A stretch of DNA of 64,000 bases from an uncultured Prevotellaceae bacterium (lineage in GTDB: Bacteria > Bacteroidota > Bacteroidia > Bacteroidales > Bacteroidaceae): NCBI GenBank assembly GCA_900315075.1, contig OMXV01000018.1, positions 1-64,000 on the forward strand, in the 5' to 3' direction. Below, piece after piece: positions 49,907 through 59,888 of this stretch. Under the pieces are notes generated by a model, which did not search any database, was not told where the DNA came from, and saw only the letters and a list, made by a program, of their open reading frames with translations. The position numbers were made by a program, and so were the translations under genes. The number at the start of each line of letters is the position of its first letter. The first letter of the stretch is position 1.

Positions 49907-50389
49907 TCACAACCCTGGACTGATATCTTCTGGCAGTCCTTGCCCCTCTTGTCTTTTTTCTATCTCTTCTTGTGCTTGGTCTATTTGAATGGATTGTTTT
50001 GTCACTTGTTCCTGAATAAAGAATGACATTTTCCCACGGTCCTTCCTTAGGCTATGGACATATTGTGATGGTGCCATACCTTCATAGCGGTGAAAGACAT
50101 GGTTGAAATGAGCAGAGTCGGAAAACCCGCATCTATGTGCCACTTCAAAAATAGAAATATTGGGAAACTTGGCTAATTGTCGTTTGGCTTCATCTATCCG
50201 TAGTTGCATCAAAAACATCGAGGCTGTTTTGCCTGTGGCAGCCTTGATACGCCTATTGAGCTGCGAAGGACTCAGTGCCAATTCGGTGGCTATAGTATGC
50301 ATATTAACAAACCCAGTGGGCATTCTTTGATACAATACACGAATAAGATGCTCGAACAATTGTTCATCACTATTTGCTTTTATACTCAT
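49907..50389 (-). CDS. Stand-alone AraC-type DNA-binding protein, resembling the C-terminus of a hybrid regulator
   Basis: A 160-residue protein. Residues about 10-115 form an AraC/XylS double helix-turn-helix domain (IATELALSPSQLNRRIKAATG and IFEVAHRCGFSDSAHFNHVFHRYEGMAPSQY), with the same spacing as in the C-terminal domains of the hybrid sensors nearby. No ligand or receiver domain is present. The C-terminal 40 residues (QIDQAQEEIEKRQEG) are helical and charged. The stop codon lies within the CCTCACAACC repeat tract, so the original C-terminus may have been changed. A TATCTTTG box on the minus strand (50521-50514) could be its -7. It may be a true small regulator or the remnant of a larger hybrid gene. 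Confidence 0.75.
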   Translation of the reverse strand: MSIKANSDEQLFEHLIRVLYQRMPTGFVNMHTIATELALSPSQLNRRIKAATGKTASMFLMQLRIDEAKRQLAKFPNISIFEVAHRCGFSDSAHFNHVFHRYEGMAPSQYVHSLRKDRGKMSFFIQEQVTKQSIQIDQAQEEIEKRQEGQGLPEDISPGL

Positions 50390-50915
50390 AATTGTAATTA
50401 TTTATCTGACCATTCTCGCTATCGACAGCTCTGCATACACAGTTTCTTGAAATTGTTTATGACACATTTAGTCAATATGATTAATAAAGCTATTTATGTC
50501 AATCTTACGGCTTCAAAGATAACAATATATACAAAAAGTCATTTGACGATTTGCGTCACATAGTTGTCTAAATTCAACAAAATGAACCTTTTCATACTAA
50601 TTCTGGGGTAAAATGAACAAATAAATGCCAATTTCCACATATTTTTTCGCTTTTATTACATATTTCTCTCTTTTTAACACAAAAAGTAGATATGCTTGAT
50701 TTAAACAACAAAATTTGTTTTTTATACTTTACCTTTGCAGTGGAATTCAGCGTAGTTACCCCGTGTATGTCTGAAAAGAAAACGACGAAACAATCTGACT
50801 GACGGACATACACGGGGTATATCCCTACAAGTGGCAAATCATTTGTCCCTTTGAGATGCCCTAATGTACATCTCACATAACTACACTTTAACTACATTTC
50901 AATTTTCAATATATA
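50390..50915. promoter_or_regulatory. Divergent regulatory region ahead of hybrid sensor 1
   Basis: Holds the minus-strand TATCTTTG box (50514-50521) and a plus-strand TACCTTTG box (50730-50737). A long hairpin lies at 50757-50819 in the leader of the sensor gene. The last 40 bases (ACTTTAACTACATTTCAATTTTCAAT) match the leader of the paralogous sensor gene at 56634-56660. No further gene is supported. Confidence 0.65.
50757..50819 (+). repeat. 15-bp perfect inverted repeat in a 5' leader
   Basis: TACCCCGTGTATGTC (50757-50771) and GACATACACGGGGTA (50805-50819) pair perfectly around a 33-base loop, just after the -7 box of the hybrid sensor 1 gene. No T-run follows. The paralogous gene lacks it. 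Confidence 0.8.
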
Positions 50916-53777
50916 ATGACATATCTACGTTTTTTCCTGCTGTTCTTTTTGCTGCCTCTCAACATGATGGCGCAACAAAATGACGAACCGTCAATAGAGC
51001 AGTTGATTTCCGACTACGAAGAAGCCAGTAGCAGCCAGAAAAAAAACTTGGCCACCAAGATTATTCAACGATTAATAGAGGAAGACGTGTTTTACACGCC
51101 GCCATCACCAGTACGACCTGATATGCCATCCGACACACTCGACGCTCTGGTCTATTACGGCGCTCACTGCCATGCTTTCTGCCATAATGATTTTTCACGA
51201 TGCATAACATTTGGAGAAAAAGCCATTCCTTTATTACAAGGCAAGCACCCCTCCCTATATACCAATGTACTGAGTAACATAGCAAGATTATATCAAGTTA
51301 AAGGCGAAAGACCACAGGCATTGGAATGGGCAGAAAAAACTGTCAAAGCCTGCAAGGAGTCAAGCGATGACAGAGAGTTGAGCCGTGTCTATACGACACT
51401 ATCTTACGTTTATTCATCCCTACATAAAGGTCAACTGGCCTTAGACTATGCGTTGGAAGCTATTGACGCAAGCCACCGGTCGGGTGACACTTTGCTTATC
51501 CACAATCTCTATAATGCGGTATGTGATTCGTATGCTGAGAAGGGAGATTATCAAGAGAGCATAAAATACGGAAAGCTGGCTGTGAATGCCGCGAAGAACC
51601 GAGGCTCAAGGCCGTCGATTATTGCTTCACATCTCTCATTATTGGGTTATGCCTACTACAAGGCCGATGATATCAACGCAGCCAGCAAGGTGCTCGATGA
51701 GGCATTCCAACTAATTGAACAAGATACCATATCGGTGCAATCAATGGCACCATATCAATATAAAGCAATGGTGCTCTTTAAACAAAATAGGGTTGACGAG
51801 GCAGTGCAATATTTGCATAAGGCCATAGAAATGGCAAAGGAACGTGGTAATCTAAGGGACGAATGTAACATACAGTTCACGCTATACCAGTCATTACGAG
51901 AAATCAATCCTACCGAGGCTTTGAAAGCACTGGAGCGGCATACTGAACTTCGTGACACCATCTATAACGAGGAATTACAGCAAAGTATCTCAGAAGCAGA
52001 GGCATCATTCCACAACGAGCAGCTAAAGAAAGACAAAGAGACGGCTGAAAATCGAAACCGCTTGATACTCATCACCTCCATCATAGTAGCTCTCCTACTG
52101 ATAGGTATCATCGGGATGCTCTTCTATGCGATGCGAACACGTGCCCGCTCTGTGAAGGCCATGCGCCGACTGCAAAACGCTCGTGAACGATTCTTCACCA
52201 ATGTCACACATGAGTTCCGCACACCACTCACCGTCATCCTGGGCGTGGCAAACCGTATGAAGAAATCCGCTTTGCTCTCAGGTGAAGGCGGTAATGAAGA
52301 AACTGCTGAAAAAGTAGAGCAGAAGAGGTCCTTAGAACTCATAGAGCGTAATGGCCAGCAACTACTTACTCTTGTCAATCAACTGCTTGATGTGGCAAAG
52401 GCTACATCGGCGATTGGCGACCTGGAATACCTGAAAGGCAACCTTGTGGCATACACTGATATGGTGGTGGAGTCGCTTCAGGAACCAGCCAATTTGAAAG
52501 GCATCCAACTGACATTCCAGCCTAAAGAAACCGAACTGCATACGGCTTTTGTTGCCGATTATATGCAGAAAATCTTAAGCAATCTGGTGACGAATGCCAT
52601 AAAATTCACGCCCTCAGGAGGAAAGGTAACGATAGGTATGAAAAAAGAGGGTGGCTATGTGCGGCTCACCGTGAGCGATACCGGGCAGGGTATTCAGGAA
52701 GATGACCTGCCGCATATCTTTGAACCTTTCTTTCAGGGCGACAACAGTCAGATGGGAACTGGTGTAGGCCTTTCACTTGTCAAACAATTAGTTGAGGCGA
52801 TGGAAGGAACAATCAGTGTGGAGAGCACCTATGGAGAAGGAGCCACTTTCATCGTTGAAATGCCGATAAAGGAAGTAAGAACAAAGAGCCAACAGGCAAT
52901 TGCCCTTGACCAACAAGATACAAAAGAGGAGGATGTTATTCATGACGAAATCGCCCAGTCCTCCGAGGAGAGGGATGCTCAGGAAAAGGATATCGTCCTT
53001 GTGGTGGAGGACAATACCGACGTGGCAGAATATATCGGTAGTGTGCTGAGCGATAAATACGAGGTGCAGTATGCCACCAATGGTGCTGAGGGTATAGAGC
53101 GAGCCAACAAACTGATGCCCGACCTCATCGTGACGGATGTGATGATGCCCGACGTGGATGGCCTTGAACTTTGCCGGCGCATCCGTGCATCGGAAATGAC
53201 CAACCACATCCCACTGGTTATCATCACGGCACGTGTCACCGACGAAGACCGCATGCAGGGTATCAAAGCCGGGGCTGATGCCTATCTATACAAGCCATTC
53301 CTTGCCGACGAGCTGCTTCTGCGCATAGAAAAGCTGTTGGAGTCCAGACAAATGCTACAGAAAAAGTTCTCGGCTACAATCAGCGACACGCCACAACAGG
53401 AAATGCCCTCGGAACCACAGACGCTCTATGAGCGGAATGTAATGAAAGCCAACGAAGAATTTCTGCAACTGACGAATAAAGCTATCAGCAAGCTAATGCC
53501 CACAGGTGATTGTAGTGCCCTCAAAGTGGCAGAAGAATTGTGCATGAGTAGGAGCCAGTTTGCCAGAAAGCTCAAAGCGGTCATCGATACCACACCATCC
53601 GACTACATTGTCAATTACCGATTGAACGAAGTGAAACGGCTGCTAAAGCAACAGCCACCACTACCCTTCCTCGACATTGCATTGAAATGCGGTTTCGCCG
53701 ATAATGCTCACATGACCCACGTCTTCAAGCAAAAACTTGGCATCACTCCATCGCAGTATATTAAAGAGACAAATTGA
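50916..53777 (+). CDS. Hybrid two-component sensor/AraC regulator 1 with TPR sensor
   Basis: A 953-residue single-chain signalling protein. A signal peptide (MTYLRFFLLFFLLPLNMMAQ) leads into a periplasmic TPR array (about 60-350). A coiled coil and one membrane segment (about 385-408, LILITSIIVALLLIGIIGMLF) follow. HisKA is next, with H432 in TNVTHEFRTPLT, then HATPase_c (NLVTNAIKFTPSGG, SDTGQGI, GTGVGLSLVKQ). The receiver domain has D741 in IVTDVMMPDVDG and the switch Lys in LYKPF. The AraC DNA-binding domain is at the C-terminus. It lacks the Reg_prop beta-propellers of classical glycan HTCS; the ligand is probably not a simple glycan bound that way. It is a paralogue of the gene at 56667 and may control the neighbouring adhesin or Sus genes. 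Confidence 0.93.
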   Translation: MTYLRFFLLFFLLPLNMMAQQNDEPSIEQLISDYEEASSSQKKNLATKIIQRLIEEDVFYTPPSPVRPDMPSDTLDALVYYGAHCHAFCHNDFSRCITFGEKAIPLLQGKHPSLYTNVLSNIARLYQVKGERPQALEWAEKTVKACKESSDDRELSRVYTTLSYVYSSLHKGQLALDYALEAIDASHRSGDTLLIHNLYNAVCDSYAEKGDYQESIKYGKLAVNAAKNRGSRPSIIASHLSLLGYAYYKADDINAASKVLDEAFQLIEQDTISVQSMAPYQYKAMVLFKQNRVDEAVQYLHKAIEMAKERGNLRDECNIQFTLYQSLREINPTEALKALERHTELRDTIYNEELQQSISEAEASFHNEQLKKDKETAENRNRLILITSIIVALLLIGIIGMLFYAMRTRARSVKAMRRLQNARERFFTNVTHEFRTPLTVILGVANRMKKSALLSGEGGNEETAEKVEQKRSLELIERNGQQLLTLVNQLLDVAKATSAIGDLEYLKGNLVAYTDMVVESLQEPANLKGIQLTFQPKETELHTAFVADYMQKILSNLVTNAIKFTPSGGKVTIGMKKEGGYVRLTVSDTGQGIQEDDLPHIFEPFFQGDNSQMGTGVGLSLVKQLVEAMEGTISVESTYGEGATFIVEMPIKEVRTKSQQAIALDQQDTKEEDVIHDEIAQSSEERDAQEKDIVLVVEDNTDVAEYIGSVLSDKYEVQYATNGAEGIERANKLMPDLIVTDVMMPDVDGLELCRRIRASEMTNHIPLVIITARVTDEDRMQGIKAGADAYLYKPFLADELLLRIEKLLESRQMLQKKFSATISDTPQQEMPSEPQTLYERNVMKANEEFLQLTNKAISKLMPTGDCSALKVAEELCMSRSQFARKLKAVIDTTPSDYIVNYRLNEVKRLLKQQPPLPFLDIALKCGFADNAHMTHVFKQKLGITPSQYIKETN

Positions 53778-53800
53778 CAAGTGAGGTTGTGAGGAAAACC

Positions 53801-56443
53801 TCATTTCACTACCACTTTCCTTCCGTTTTCGATATAGATACCCTTTTGGCGATGCAGAGCATCAACTTTCACACCTTGAAGGGTATAGATTCCCTCATGT
53901 ATTCCATGACTGCGGATAGGACTATCAAATTCGGCAATGCCTGAAGCCTGTTCACCGTCGAAGTCAAGGTTGAACTCTATAGCACCCGGGTCAACATCGT
54001 TAGCATAAAATTCGAAGAAAATGCGGAATGTATGCAGTGTAAATTCCTCATCACAATATCTCAGTTTGTTGCCAGCACCGAGGTAGTAGGTATAAACTTC
54101 TCCATCTTCCCAATAACAAGGGATTGAATTGAAGTTGCCACCAATGATGAAGCAATAATCATCTGTATATTCAAGGAAATATGGCGCGAATGACGGTTGA
54201 GTTTTCTCAATTCTTACCTGGCTGAACGCTGGGTTATCGATATTTTCACCCTCATCCCACTTGAAGATATAGAATTTCCCTGCTTCAATTTCATTTGCCG
54301 TTGTGAAGGAGATATCCACATGTGTCCCTGTTACTGTACCAGAACTATACTGTTTGATAGTGGCACCAGCAAGTGGCGAGGCTGCAATTTGCTCTGCTGT
54401 AAGGCTGAATGGCAGGCAAAGCGAATTCCATTCACCATCCTTATAGAAGGTACGGTCTTTAAACACCACATCCACGGTCTCTCCAATAACTCTATCCAGC
54501 ATATCGCAGTTCTTGGAACCTTCAGGCATTGCCAAGTCATCGTCGAGCAACTCTACTGTGGTTGTAAAGAACGAACTTGCCGACCACTCGGTAGGTTTGT
54601 TGTCACAGACACCTTGTACCTGATACTCGTAGGTGGTATTTGGCTCAAGGCCTGTAAGTACAGTAGCCGTCTCATCTGTGGTGATGGTAGTCCATTCACC
54701 TGCATCAATAGGTTCTCCGAGTAATACAAAATCATCCACATTGAGTCTTAAGTGATTAGTACTGTTGAAGTGACGAATGGCAATATAGCCAGTCTTCCCT
54801 GTATAGTTACTAAGGTCTGCTGTATATTCCGTCAGCACGCCCGTTGCTGTTGTCTCGGGCACAAGCACTGTAGTGAAGTGCTCGATGTTGTCGTCCCAGG
54901 TGGAGAGATAGATGGCAAAATGCTCGTTTACATCTATGGGGTCTTGGGAACGCAGCCATACACTTAAGGTGCCCCTTAGGGCAAGCTTTGGCGAGATGAG
55001 CCAATTGTCTGGAGTGAGTGCTCCCTTTTCATTGAAACTATACGAGGTGGCACATGACGTCCCAAAAGTGAAAGGATTTCCCAAAATATCTATAGGGAAT
55101 TCATAGAAATAATTCTCCCATTTAAACCCGTCGCCATCATTGTCAACGTTTTTCCAGTCATCAGGTATTCCCTGTTCAAAGTCCTCGTAGAAATATTTGG
55201 GCACATCACCAGCTTTCCGATACCGTAGATTATAACCCTCGCTATAGCCTGTCCAGGAGAGCGAGGCTGCGGTGGTTTCTGTTGTGGCCTTCATGTTGAA
55301 AGGAACGGGACATTCATCTAATGTGGTAAAGAAGTCGGTCTTGGTCCATTTACTCTGCATAAACCCACAATCGCCTTGTATCTGGTATTCATAACTGGTG
55401 TTTGCATCAAGTCCTGTCAATTCCACCGTTGCATCGTTGGTCGTGCTGACAGTCCATTCATCCTCCAAATAGATGCCAAAATCATCAATAAAAATCATGT
55501 TTTTCCTTCTATCCTGATGGCGCAGGGCGATATATCCTAACTGACCATTGTAATTACTCAAATCGACAGTAACCTCTGTCCATTCCTCTGAGGCATTGCC
55601 AGGGGAATAGAGCAATTCGAAGGCATCGATTTCATTGGTCGTTGTAGAAATATAAACATCATAGTGATCATGGACGATGCCATTGTCCATCACCCAGAAT
55701 TTTAGTTTTCCACCTAAGGTGACCTGTGGGGTAATCAGCCAGTTGTCAACCACATAGCCCATTCCAGCCCAACTTCTTGACGTGGCTATATATTTACCAT
55801 TGTGCGCCTCAAGGGGGTTGCCATTACTATCTATGAAAAAACTTGCCTGGTCGGAGTTCCAATCGGTGAAAATATCTCCTTGTGCTTGACGAACAGTAGT
55901 CCATCTGTCGAGACCATTCTCAAAACCATCATAGAAAGACACAGGATGATAGCGCACATTATAATTATCACTATAACCTGTCCAGGAGAGGGTGGCTTCG
56001 TGAGGTGTGGTGGTAGTCTCAATATCAGTAGGTATCACGCAAGTGGAACAATCCACAAGGTACTCAAGTAGCACCTCGCCATCTATCAACGGATCACCTG
56101 CCTTGTGTTCACAAATAATATCTTCGTTTACATCATAGAATGTGAAAGAACAGTCTTCGGGATAGGTGCCATTATGCCATTCAAGCACAAGCGTTTTTCC
56201 AGGGCAGACAGGGATAACTCCCGTGGCAGACCTGCCAGATCCCAATTCCACCCATGTGATATATCCGTTGGAATCGGCATAGCGTACACCAATACTATTA
56301 CCTGTCCAGCCATCACCGAAAGCATCACCCAACTTGTAGGTAATCAAGCATTGGTCCTCTGGATTGCAGAAATCATCTGCCTTAGCTTCCACTGCTAACA
56401 ATATGGTAGAAAACAAAAGGAAAGGTAATAGTATTTTTTTCAT
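53801..56443 (-). CDS. Secreted cleaved-adhesin / fibronectin type III protein
   Basis: An 880-residue exported protein. After a signal peptide (MKKILLPFLLFSTILLAVEAKA) comes a first beta domain (about 30-130, DAFGDGWTGNSIGVRY). Two repeated units of FnIII plus cleaved-adhesin/choice-of-anchor-J domain follow: FYDGFENGLDRWTT to FIDDFGIYL (about 168-330), and YFYEDFEQGIPDDWKNV to NVDDFVLLG (about 405-590). Each has DNWLITPQ or DNWLISPK and a DDF/Y ending. The C-terminus has a Bacteroidales tail (GIYTLQGVKVDALHRQKGIYIENGRKVVVK) like that of the GH43 protein. Cleaved-adhesin domains bind host proteins or sugars in gingipain-type proteins. It lies convergent with sensor 1 and divergent from sensor 2, so it may be their target. 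Confidence 0.88.
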   Translation of the reverse strand: MKKILLPFLLFSTILLAVEAKADDFCNPEDQCLITYKLGDAFGDGWTGNSIGVRYADSNGYITWVELGSGRSATGVIPVCPGKTLVLEWHNGTYPEDCSFTFYDVNEDIICEHKAGDPLIDGEVLLEYLVDCSTCVIPTDIETTTTPHEATLSWTGYSDNYNVRYHPVSFYDGFENGLDRWTTVRQAQGDIFTDWNSDQASFFIDSNGNPLEAHNGKYIATSRSWAGMGYVVDNWLITPQVTLGGKLKFWVMDNGIVHDHYDVYISTTTNEIDAFELLYSPGNASEEWTEVTVDLSNYNGQLGYIALRHQDRRKNMIFIDDFGIYLEDEWTVSTTNDATVELTGLDANTSYEYQIQGDCGFMQSKWTKTDFFTTLDECPVPFNMKATTETTAASLSWTGYSEGYNLRYRKAGDVPKYFYEDFEQGIPDDWKNVDNDGDGFKWENYFYEFPIDILGNPFTFGTSCATSYSFNEKGALTPDNWLISPKLALRGTLSVWLRSQDPIDVNEHFAIYLSTWDDNIEHFTTVLVPETTATGVLTEYTADLSNYTGKTGYIAIRHFNSTNHLRLNVDDFVLLGEPIDAGEWTTITTDETATVLTGLEPNTTYEYQVQGVCDNKPTEWSASSFFTTTVELLDDDLAMPEGSKNCDMLDRVIGETVDVVFKDRTFYKDGEWNSLCLPFSLTAEQIAASPLAGATIKQYSSGTVTGTHVDISFTTANEIEAGKFYIFKWDEGENIDNPAFSQVRIEKTQPSFAPYFLEYTDDYCFIIGGNFNSIPCYWEDGEVYTYYLGAGNKLRYCDEEFTLHTFRIFFEFYANDVDPGAIEFNLDFDGEQASGIAEFDSPIRSHGIHEGIYTLQGVKVDALHRQKGIYIENGRKVVVK

Positions 56444-56666
56444 AAGTACGACTGTTAATGAATGGGTAATCTATGATATGCAAAGATAGTACAAATCGTA
56501 TGAAATGCAAAATAAATCTATCTTTTTTTCTTATACAAACAGCCTTATGCTTGATTTAGACAACTAAAAATAAAAAGTAATGTGTTAACTTTGCAGAATA
56601 AATAGAGGAGAGGTAAGAAAATGATTTTTAACTACACTTTAACTACATTTCAATTTTCAATATCTA

Positions 56667-59540
56667 ATGAAATACTTACGTTTTTTACTACTATTACTAC
56701 TCTTGTTGCCTCAGTACATGATGGCACAACAAGGTGATGCACCATCGGTGAAGCAAATGGTTTCCGACTATGCAAATGCCAGTAACAAGCAGAAAAGGGT
56801 TTTGGCTCCCAAAATCGTGCAAGAATTAATCAAAGAAGATGTGTTTTATACTCCCTCACCACCTGCACATTCCGACATGCCCATCGACACCCTCGACGCT
56901 CTGGTATATTATGGTGTCCACTGTCAGGCTGAATGTTTTAATGACTACGCCAAAGGCATCGAGTATGGAGAGAAAGCCCTTCCTTTGCTTATAGACAATC
57001 ATCCATTTCTCTATGACGCCGTGCTAAGGGGAATGACAAAATGTTATCAGAAAAAAGGTGATAGCCAGCAGGCGTTAGAATGGGGCAAAAAAGCCGAAGC
57101 GGCATGTAAGAAGCATGGCGACAAAAGGGAGTTAAGCTTTGTCTATTCCATCCTTTCCTATGTCTTTACCACCATGAAAAAGCCACAGATGGCAGCAGAT
57201 TATGCATTAGCAGCCATTGACGAAAGCCATCAGTCAGGTGATACCATCATCATCAACTCATATTATCTCGCAGCGTGCGATGCATATGTGGAGTTATGTG
57301 ACTATCCGAAAAGCATCGAATATGGATGGAAGGCGGTCAATGCTGCCAAGAACATGCAGGTAGGCCCAGCCATCACAGCCAATCATCTTGCCCTATTGGG
57401 ATATGTCTATTACAGAGCCGATAGCCTGAACACTGCCAACAAAGTGCTTGATGAAGCCCTACGACTTTTTGAGGAGGCAAAATCCTCTCCCGTAGAGATT
57501 CATGGGGCGCTTGAGTTTAAAGCTATGGTACTTATGAAGCAAAACAAGGTAGATGAGGCGACACAACTATTACGAAAAGGCATCCAGATTTGTAAAGATG
57601 CCGGAGATTTGAGGGATGAGAGCTTTATACAACACACCCTCTATCGGGCATTACGCGACAAAAATCCCACAAAGGCTTTGGAAGCATTGGAGCGATACAC
57701 CGAACTACGTGACTCTATTTATAACGAAGACTTGCAGCAACAACTATCCAATGCTGAGGCATCTTATCACAACGAACAGTTGAAGAATGAGAACGAGGCG
57801 GCAGAGAAACGAAACCGTCTAATTCTCATCACTTCCATCATCGTGGCACTTCTACTGATGGGCATCATCGGGATGCTTATCTATGCCATGCGCACTCGTA
57901 CCCGCACAGTTAAGGCCATGCAACGGTTACAACGTGCCCGCGAGCGATTCTTCACCAATGTCACCCATGAGTTCCGCACACCTCTTACTGTCATCATGGG
58001 TGTAGCAAACCGACTGCAAAAGTCCATCTCTACTGATAATGGGAATACAAAGGAAATTTCCGAGCAAAAGCATTCTTTGGAACTCATTGAGCGCAACGGT
58101 GAACAACTGCTCACCCTCGTCAACCAACTGCTTGACGTGGCAAAGGCAACATCAGCCATAGGCGACCTGAAATACCAAAATGGCAACCTCGTGGCATATA
58201 CCAATATGGTGGTGGAATCGTTCCAAGAACCAGCCAAGGCGAAAGGAATCCAATTGTCTTTCCAACCTCAAGAAACAGAACTTCATACGGCCTTTGTCGC
58301 TGACTATATGCAGAAAATCCTCAGCAACCTGCTGACAAATGCCTTGAAATTCACACCATCAAGGGGAAAAGTGACCGTGGGAATGAAAAAAACGGGAACC
58401 CAGATACAGCTCACAGTAAGCGATACAGGACAGGGTATTTCGGATGAAGACGTGACACATATCTTCGAGCCTTTCTACCAGGGCGACCACAGCCAGATGG
58501 GCACGGGCGTGGGACTCTCACTTGTCAAGCAGCTTGTTGAGGCGATGGAAGGGACTGTCACGGCGGAGAGCACTGAGGGACAGGGGGCAACCTTCATCAT
58601 CAATCTACCGATAAAGGAGGTGAAAACCGAGGACAAACAGGAAGAAGACCTTGACACACAGGAATCGAAAGAAATGGATATTCTTCCAGAGGATAAAGAG
58701 CTGTCGTCCACAGAACAGCAGGACAAGAAGGAATTAATTCTCGTCGTGGAGGATAACGCCGATGTGGCGGAATATATTGGCAGTGTGCTGAGCGACGAAT
58801 ATGAGGTGCAATATGCCACCAATGGCGCGGAAGGCATAAAGCGTGCAAACGAACTGATGCCAGACCTCATTGTTTCGGATGTGATGATGCCCGACGTGGA
58901 TGGCCTCGAGTTGTGTCGGCGCATCCGTTCATCGGAGATGACCAACCACATCCCACTGGTTATCATCACTGCACGTGTGACCGACGAAGACCGCCTGCAA
59001 GGTATCAAGGCGGGTGCTGATGCCTATCTCTACAAACCATTCCTCGCCGACGAGCTGCTACTACGCATAGAAAAACTGTTGGAGTCGAGACGGATGCTGC
59101 AACGGAAATTCTCCAAGATCATGGGTGACATAAGGAAACAGGAGGTGACACCCTCAGAGCCACAAACACTCTATGAACGCAATGTAGCCAAGGCCAATGA
59201 GCAATTCCTGCTAAGGCTTGATCAGATTATTATCAAATTGATGCCAAAGGGTGAGTGTAACGTAGACAAGGTGGCAGACGAACTGTGCATAAGCCGAGGT
59301 CAGCTTGCCAGAAAAGTCAAAGCGGTCATTGACACCACACCATCCGACTATATCCTCAACTACCGTCTGAATGAGGTGAAACGACTGCTGCACGTGCAAC
59401 CCCCACTTACAATCCTTGAAATCGCCATCAAATGCGGTTTCGCCGACAATGTCCATTTAGCACATGTCTTCAAACAAAAGCTCGGCATTACCCCAACGCA
59501 GTATATAAAGGAGAAACAAGTTGACGAGTTGACAAGTTGA
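56667..59540 (+). CDS. Hybrid two-component sensor/AraC regulator 2 with TPR sensor
   Basis: A 957-residue paralogue of the sensor at 50916. The domain order is the same: signal peptide (LRFLLLLLLLLPQYMMAQ), TPR array (about 60-350), membrane segment (about 387-410), HisKA with H434 in TNVTHEFRTPLT, HATPase_c (NLLTNALKFTPSRG, GTGVGLSLVKQ), receiver with D738 in IVSDVMMPDVDG, and a C-terminal AraC domain. The receiver and kinase parts are nearly identical to those of sensor 1, while the TPR parts differ more. The final residues QVDELTS come from the ACAAGTTGACAAG repeat that runs over the stop, so the C-terminus has been lengthened by repeat DNA. The terminator at 59564-59590 follows. Confidence 0.93.
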   Translation: MKYLRFLLLLLLLLPQYMMAQQGDAPSVKQMVSDYANASNKQKRVLAPKIVQELIKEDVFYTPSPPAHSDMPIDTLDALVYYGVHCQAECFNDYAKGIEYGEKALPLLIDNHPFLYDAVLRGMTKCYQKKGDSQQALEWGKKAEAACKKHGDKRELSFVYSILSYVFTTMKKPQMAADYALAAIDESHQSGDTIIINSYYLAACDAYVELCDYPKSIEYGWKAVNAAKNMQVGPAITANHLALLGYVYYRADSLNTANKVLDEALRLFEEAKSSPVEIHGALEFKAMVLMKQNKVDEATQLLRKGIQICKDAGDLRDESFIQHTLYRALRDKNPTKALEALERYTELRDSIYNEDLQQQLSNAEASYHNEQLKNENEAAEKRNRLILITSIIVALLLMGIIGMLIYAMRTRTRTVKAMQRLQRARERFFTNVTHEFRTPLTVIMGVANRLQKSISTDNGNTKEISEQKHSLELIERNGEQLLTLVNQLLDVAKATSAIGDLKYQNGNLVAYTNMVVESFQEPAKAKGIQLSFQPQETELHTAFVADYMQKILSNLLTNALKFTPSRGKVTVGMKKTGTQIQLTVSDTGQGISDEDVTHIFEPFYQGDHSQMGTGVGLSLVKQLVEAMEGTVTAESTEGQGATFIINLPIKEVKTEDKQEEDLDTQESKEMDILPEDKELSSTEQQDKKELILVVEDNADVAEYIGSVLSDEYEVQYATNGAEGIKRANELMPDLIVSDVMMPDVDGLELCRRIRSSEMTNHIPLVIITARVTDEDRLQGIKAGADAYLYKPFLADELLLRIEKLLESRRMLQRKFSKIMGDIRKQEVTPSEPQTLYERNVAKANEQFLLRLDQIIIKLMPKGECNVDKVADELCISRGQLARKVKAVIDTTPSDYILNYRLNEVKRLLHVQPPLTILEIAIKCGFADNVHLAHVFKQKLGITPTQYIKEKQVDELTS

Positions 59541-59888
59541 CAAGGTATTTGTTTTTAAAAAAGTAGAGACGTCACATCGGGGCGTCTCTATTATTTTGAG
59601 AATATAAAGGACAAATAAATAAGTAGATATTCAAAATTATCCATATATATCATTAAGGCAGGTGCATATAATCTTTTATTTCTCTTGGGTGCATCTTTCT
59701 CTCTTATCCTCAGTCACATAGCCCACTATGTTCCTTCGTCTAAAAGATAATTGCGAGTAAGTGAATGCCATGCAAACTTGCTTGCGAATGGCTGAGCGTG
59801 AGCAATTTATGTAAAAAGCTACAGCCCAATAGACAATAAAATATTATTGTCTAATTTTGAACACCTACTTAACTTGTCAACTTCCAAA
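59541..59888. repeat. Gap with terminator and a large imperfect palindrome
   Basis: 59517-59550 is the ACAAGTTGACAAGGTATTTG repeat, and 59564-59590 the terminator. 59749-59807 has nested inverted words (AATTGC with GCAATT, and GCCAT with ATGGC), and 59831-59852 a hairpin (AGACAATAA with TTATTGTCT). It does not encode a protein. The nested palindrome may be a decayed mobile element end; I do not recognise it. Confidence 0.55.
59564..59590 (+). terminator. Terminator of hybrid sensor 2
   Basis: TAGAGACG and CGTCTCTA form an 8-bp stem, followed by TTATTTTG. Confidence 0.8.

Noticed and set aside
59749..59808. tRNA-like fold
   Set aside because: No anticodon arm, T-loop or CCA context; the pairing is a simple nested palindrome.
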